Below, in pieces: positions 34,091-36,483 of a stretch of 36,483 nucleotides of DNA. The stretch is from the NCBI GenBank assembly GCA_019136685.1, contig JAGVTS010000081.1, positions 1-36,483 on the forward strand, given 5' to 3'. This DNA comes from Bacillota bacterium (GTDB lineage Bacteria > Bacillota > DTU025). The position numbers and the translations under genes were made by a program. Within the stretch, counting starts at the first letter, position 1; each line of letters starts with the position of its first letter. Under the pieces are notes generated by a model. It ran no database searches. It saw only the letters and a list, made by a program, of their open reading frames with translations, and was not told the origin of the DNA.

Positions 34091-34975
34091 GTGATTATCA
34101 ATCAGGTGCCGATCAAAGATACCTATGCGGAGGCTTTTGACTTCCTGGCAACTCGGGTGATTATCACTGCAGACACTCTGGAGTGGGCGATGGAGGCAGC
34201 CAGAGCTGCCGTTGGCTTCGGAGCATCCATAATCGGATGCGGCGCAGAATGCGGCATCGAGGGCGAGGTGAAGGATACTCCTGATGGAAGGCCCGGAGTG
34301 TCGATACTGGTCTTTGCGCGCACGCCTGAAGATCTGGATGGTCAGTTGCAGGGCCGGGTGGGCATGTGTGTTCTGACATGTCCCACCACAGCCGCCTTCA
34401 ATGGACTTACGAGCGAGAAGACGGTGGCCACAGGAGGCTTTCTTCGCCACTTCGGCGATTCCTATGAGTATGTGGAAGAGAAGGACGGGCGTCGACTGTG
34501 GCACGTCCCCATGATGGACGGCGAGTTCATCATGGAGGAGATCTTCGGCTACGTCAGCGGAATAGGCGGGGGCAATTTCATCATCATGGGGCGCGACAGG
34601 ACATCCACTCTGGCAGTCGCTGCCGCAGCTGCCGCAGAGATGCGCAAGGTCCCCAACGTCATTTTGCCGTTCCCCGGAGGGGTCGTGCGGTCCGGAAGCC
34701 GAGTGGGCGGAGCCAACTATGACTTTCTGCCGGCGGCCACTAACGCGCTGTTCTGCCCGACACTCCGCCCCAAGGTCGATAGGTCTTTGGTCGCGGAGGG
34801 AGCAACGTGCGTCTACGAGATGATCGTGGACGGACTGGACATGGATTCGGTAAAGGAAGCGATGAAAGTCGGGATCAAGGCGGCATGTCGCGAGGGCATC
34901 GTCGAGATCACAGCGGGCAACTACAGCGATAAGCTCGGAAAACATCGCATTCGTCTCTACGACGTTATCAAGTAG
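34091..34975 (+). CDS. ftr: Formylmethanofuran:tetrahydromethanopterin formyltransferase
   Basis: This 294 aa enzyme moves the formyl group between methanofuran and H4MPT. The start is GTG 34091, 7 nt after GAGG, giving the family N-terminus VIINQVPIKDTYAEAFD; the frame is open to 34010 but that overlaps the ATP-grasp gene. Family landmarks are ASIIGCGAECGIEG, DGRPGVSILVFA, GGGNFIIMGRDR and PFPGGVVRSGSRVGGANY. Length fits archaeal Ftr and bacterial FhcD. It lies between a cofactor-synthesis ligase and formylmethanofuran dehydrogenase subunits. Direction, C1 oxidation or CO2 reduction, cannot be told from sequence. Confidence 0.95.
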   Translation: MIINQVPIKDTYAEAFDFLATRVIITADTLEWAMEAARAAVGFGASIIGCGAECGIEGEVKDTPDGRPGVSILVFARTPEDLDGQLQGRVGMCVLTCPTTAAFNGLTSEKTVATGGFLRHFGDSYEYVEEKDGRRLWHVPMMDGEFIMEEIFGYVSGIGGGNFIIMGRDRTSTLAVAAAAAAEMRKVPNVILPFPGGVVRSGSRVGGANYDFLPAATNALFCPTLRPKVDRSLVAEGATCVYEMIVDGLDMDSVKEAMKVGIKAACREGIVEITAGNYSDKLGKHRIRLYDVIK

Positions 34976-35106
34976 ACAGGTCCATCGCTGCGGCGCAGCG
35001 GCGGGCACTTCATGTCGCAGGCCAGGCGCCTTTGGCGGACGCGACTTGGAGTGCCTACGCGCCCGGCGATGGCGCGGACGGGGTCTGGGATGGAGGTGCG
35101 GCAAGG
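34976..35106 (+). other. Spacer between ftr and fwdD
   Basis: This 131 nt spacer contains no recognised gene. The fwdD frame is open back to 35032 through a TTG, but that stretch lacks family similarity and a ribosome site. I see no promoter or terminator. Confidence 0.3.
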
Positions 35107-35451
35107 GTGGCGCGGGTCGAAGCGGTGCTCATAACAGGCAGGACTGTGAAACAAGGCGTTGGGCTGGCTGAAGGTAAGCATTCCGACCTGTACCGGCAGG
35201 AGACGGGCTCTGTGGAGATGAGCGCCGCCGCCATGGCCGAGCTGGGCGCGGCGCAGGGCGACTCGGTCATCGTTAGCACGGAGTATGGAACAGCCGTGTT
35301 CACCTGCCGCAATGCCGATCTTCCCGACTCCATCGTCTTCATTCCATACGGTCCCTCGGCCAACAGGCTCACCGGGCATGCGGCCGGGAGAAGCGGAATG
35401 CCCGCTTTCAAGGGGATCGGCTGCACAGTGCGGAGGGATGACGGTGGCTGA
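35107..35451 (+). CDS. fwdD: Formylmethanofuran dehydrogenase subunit D (molybdopterin dinucleotide-binding)
   Basis: This 114 aa protein is the small molybdopterin-dinucleotide-binding subunit that completes the FwdB active site. The core reads VLITGRTVKQGVGLAEGKHSDLY, then AELGAAQGDSVIVSTEYGTAVF and a C-terminal VFIPYGPSANRLTG, matching FwdD/FmdD. GTG 35107 is 10 nt after GGAGG and starts at the first strand of the domain. It overlaps fwdB by 8 nt. The methylotroph Fhc complex works without such a subunit, so its presence here points to a molybdenum- or tungsten-containing enzyme. Confidence 0.85.
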   Translation: MARVEAVLITGRTVKQGVGLAEGKHSDLYRQETGSVEMSAAAMAELGAAQGDSVIVSTEYGTAVFTCRNADLPDSIVFIPYGPSANRLTGHAAGRSGMPAFKGIGCTVRRDDGG

Positions 35452-36483
35452 GTATGAGGGTGTGGTGTGTGCATTCTGCGGATCACTGTGCGATGACATC
35501 ACACTGAAGGTCGAGGACAATGCGATAGTGTCAATGACCGGTGGATGCGCCATTGGGCGAAAGCGCTTTCTGAGCCCGCCGGAGGCCAACGCGCCTTTGG
35601 TGAAGGGCCGCGAAACCGGCCTTGATCAGGCGATAGACGCTGCAGTGCGCATCTTGTCGTCGGCGCGGTACCCGCTGATCTACGGGCTGTCGAGTACCAC
35701 TGCCGAGGCTCAGGCCGCTGCCGTTCGTCTCGCTGAAACCCTGGGAGCGACCATCGATTCCACATCATCGGTCTGCCACGGGCCCGGCACCATCGCGCGA
35801 CAGATGCTGGGTATTCCCACCTGCACCCTGGGCGAGGTCAGAAACCGCGCCGATGTGGTCCTTTTCTGGGGGTGTAATCCCGTAGAGGCCCATCCCCGCC
35901 ATTTCGGCCGCTACTCAGTGCAGGCCCGCGGCTGGAAGACTCCCGAAGGCAGGCAGAACCGCACCCTCATAGCCGTGGATGTTCGCAAGACCCTGACGGC
36001 CAAAATGGCGGATGTCTTTCTTCAGGTGGAGCCCAACTCGGACTTCGAAGTGCTGACAGCTCTGCGCGCCCTGATAAACGGCGCGAACTTGACGGGAGAC
36101 ACCTTCGGAGGCGTGCCCCGCAGCCAGCTGGAGAAGGCGGCGCAGACGCTGCTTGGGGCGAAATACGGGGTGATCCTGTTTGGAATGGGCCTCACCATGA
36201 GCAGTGGATGCCAGCACAATGTGTATCAGGCATTGATGCTGGCCCGGGATCTGAATGATCACACCGCCTTCGCGGTGATACCTATGCGCGGTCACGGTAA
36301 TGTCACCGGGGCGGAGACTGTGATGACATGGCTCACAGGCTACCCGTTCGCCGTTAATTTCAGCCGAGGCTATCCACGCTACAGCCCGGGCGAGTTCAGC
36401 GCGGTGGACGTGCTAGTCCGAGACGAGGCCGATGCTGCGCTGGTGGTGGCGTCCGACCCTGCGGCCACATTTCCGGCGGCAGC
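35444..36483 (+). CDS. fwdB: Formylmethanofuran dehydrogenase subunit B, truncated by window end
   Basis: The first 346 residues of FwdB/FmdB are visible; the gene continues past the right edge. GTG 35444 is 7 nt after GGAGG, while ATG 35438 abuts that site. The N-terminus has CAFCGSLCDD with a fourth cysteine in GGCAIG (Cys9, 12, 16, 35), a [4Fe-4S] motif. SSVCHGPG places Cys111 where archaeal FwdB has the cysteine (or selenocysteine) that binds tungsten or molybdenum. FWGCNPVEAHPRHFGRY and PMRGHGNVTGAE are further family segments. With fwdD it forms the catalytic core for reversible CO2 to formyl-methanofuran chemistry. Subunits A and C presumably follow. Confidence 0.93.
   Translation, partial: MAEYEGVVCAFCGSLCDDITLKVEDNAIVSMTGGCAIGRKRFLSPPEANAPLVKGRETGLDQAIDAAVRILSSARYPLIYGLSSTTAEAQAAAVRLAETLGATIDSTSSVCHGPGTIARQMLGIPTCTLGEVRNRADVVLFWGCNPVEAHPRHFGRYSVQARGWKTPEGRQNRTLIAVDVRKTLTAKMADVFLQVEPNSDFEVLTALRALINGANLTGDTFGGVPRSQLEKAAQTLLGAKYGVILFGMGLTMSSGCQHNVYQALMLARDLNDHTAFAVIPMRGHGNVTGAETVMTWLTGYPFAVNFSRGYPRYSPGEFSAVDVLVRDEADAALVVASDPAATFPAA

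Noticed and set aside
33998-35104. Long minus-strand open frame (368 codons) opposite ftr
   Set aside because: It lies fully antisense to ftr and part of the ATP-grasp gene, which have clear family motifs. Its His/Arg/Ser-rich product is typical of GC-rich shadow frames.

Overview
The window looks like accessory metabolism from an anaerobic, moderately high-GC bacterium. Ribosome binding sites are strong (AAGGAGG type) and GTG and TTG starts are frequent. Both sugar-binding proteins carry signal peptides without a lipobox cysteine, which fits a diderm cell with a periplasm better than a classical monoderm Firmicute. The phylum cannot be fixed from the sequence. No rRNA, tRNA, CRISPR array or intact insertion sequence was seen.

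Region 1 (10984 down to 1, minus strand) is a tightly overlapped sugar operon. In order of transcription it encodes an IolO-like epimerase, an archaeal-type (type II) GAPDH, an archaeal-type phosphoglycerate kinase, a split transketolase, an IolN-like creatininase-family hydrolase, a zinc dehydrogenase that may play the IolM role, and a ribose-type (CUT2) ABC transporter with two permeases. The binding protein of that transporter runs off the left edge. A LarA-family gene (nickel-pincer racemase/epimerase) is divergent at 11148-12410. The region reads as uptake and oxidation of a cyclitol or sugar acid, feeding pentose- and triose-phosphate steps.

Region 2 (29025 down to 12456, minus strand) is a second, about 16.5 kb, run of closely packed genes: a DeoR-family repressor, two zinc polyol dehydrogenases, a ribulokinase-like FGGY kinase, a CUT2 transporter and then a bacterial microcompartment (BMC) locus. 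The BMC part encodes three EutN/CcmL pentamers, one BMC-H hexamer, one PduT-like tandem shell protein with the iron-sulfur pore cysteine, PduS, PduL, a CoA-acylating aldehyde dehydrogenase, DeoC and an RpiB/LacA-like isomerase. This is the DeoC/RpiB sugar-phosphate class of BMC (called SPU). A likely flow is polyol or sugar uptake, oxidation and phosphorylation, isomerisation, DeoC cleavage to glyceraldehyde 3-phosphate and acetaldehyde in the shell, then acetyl-CoA and acetyl-phosphate through ALDH and PduL, with electrons leaving through PduS/PduT. Unusual points are a four-cysteine insertion in DeoC, a Cys-to-Asp change in the RpiB active site, and a TP-A-D motif shared by the PduL C-terminus and a small orphan protein.

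Region 3 (29612 to the right edge, plus strand) holds a tetrahydromethanopterin/methanofuran one-carbon module: beta-RFAP synthase, a sigma-54 activator, an ATP-grasp protein of the type that accompanies H4MPT genes, Ftr, and formylmethanofuran dehydrogenase subunits D and B (B is cut by the window edge). FwdB keeps the [4Fe-4S] cysteines and the cysteine expected to bind Mo or W, so it looks redox-competent. A near-consensus -24/-12 promoter lies between the sigma-54 activator gene and the ATP-grasp gene. The roughly 590 bp gap between regions 2 and 3 holds candidate DeoR operators and a degenerate 3' end of a group II intron.
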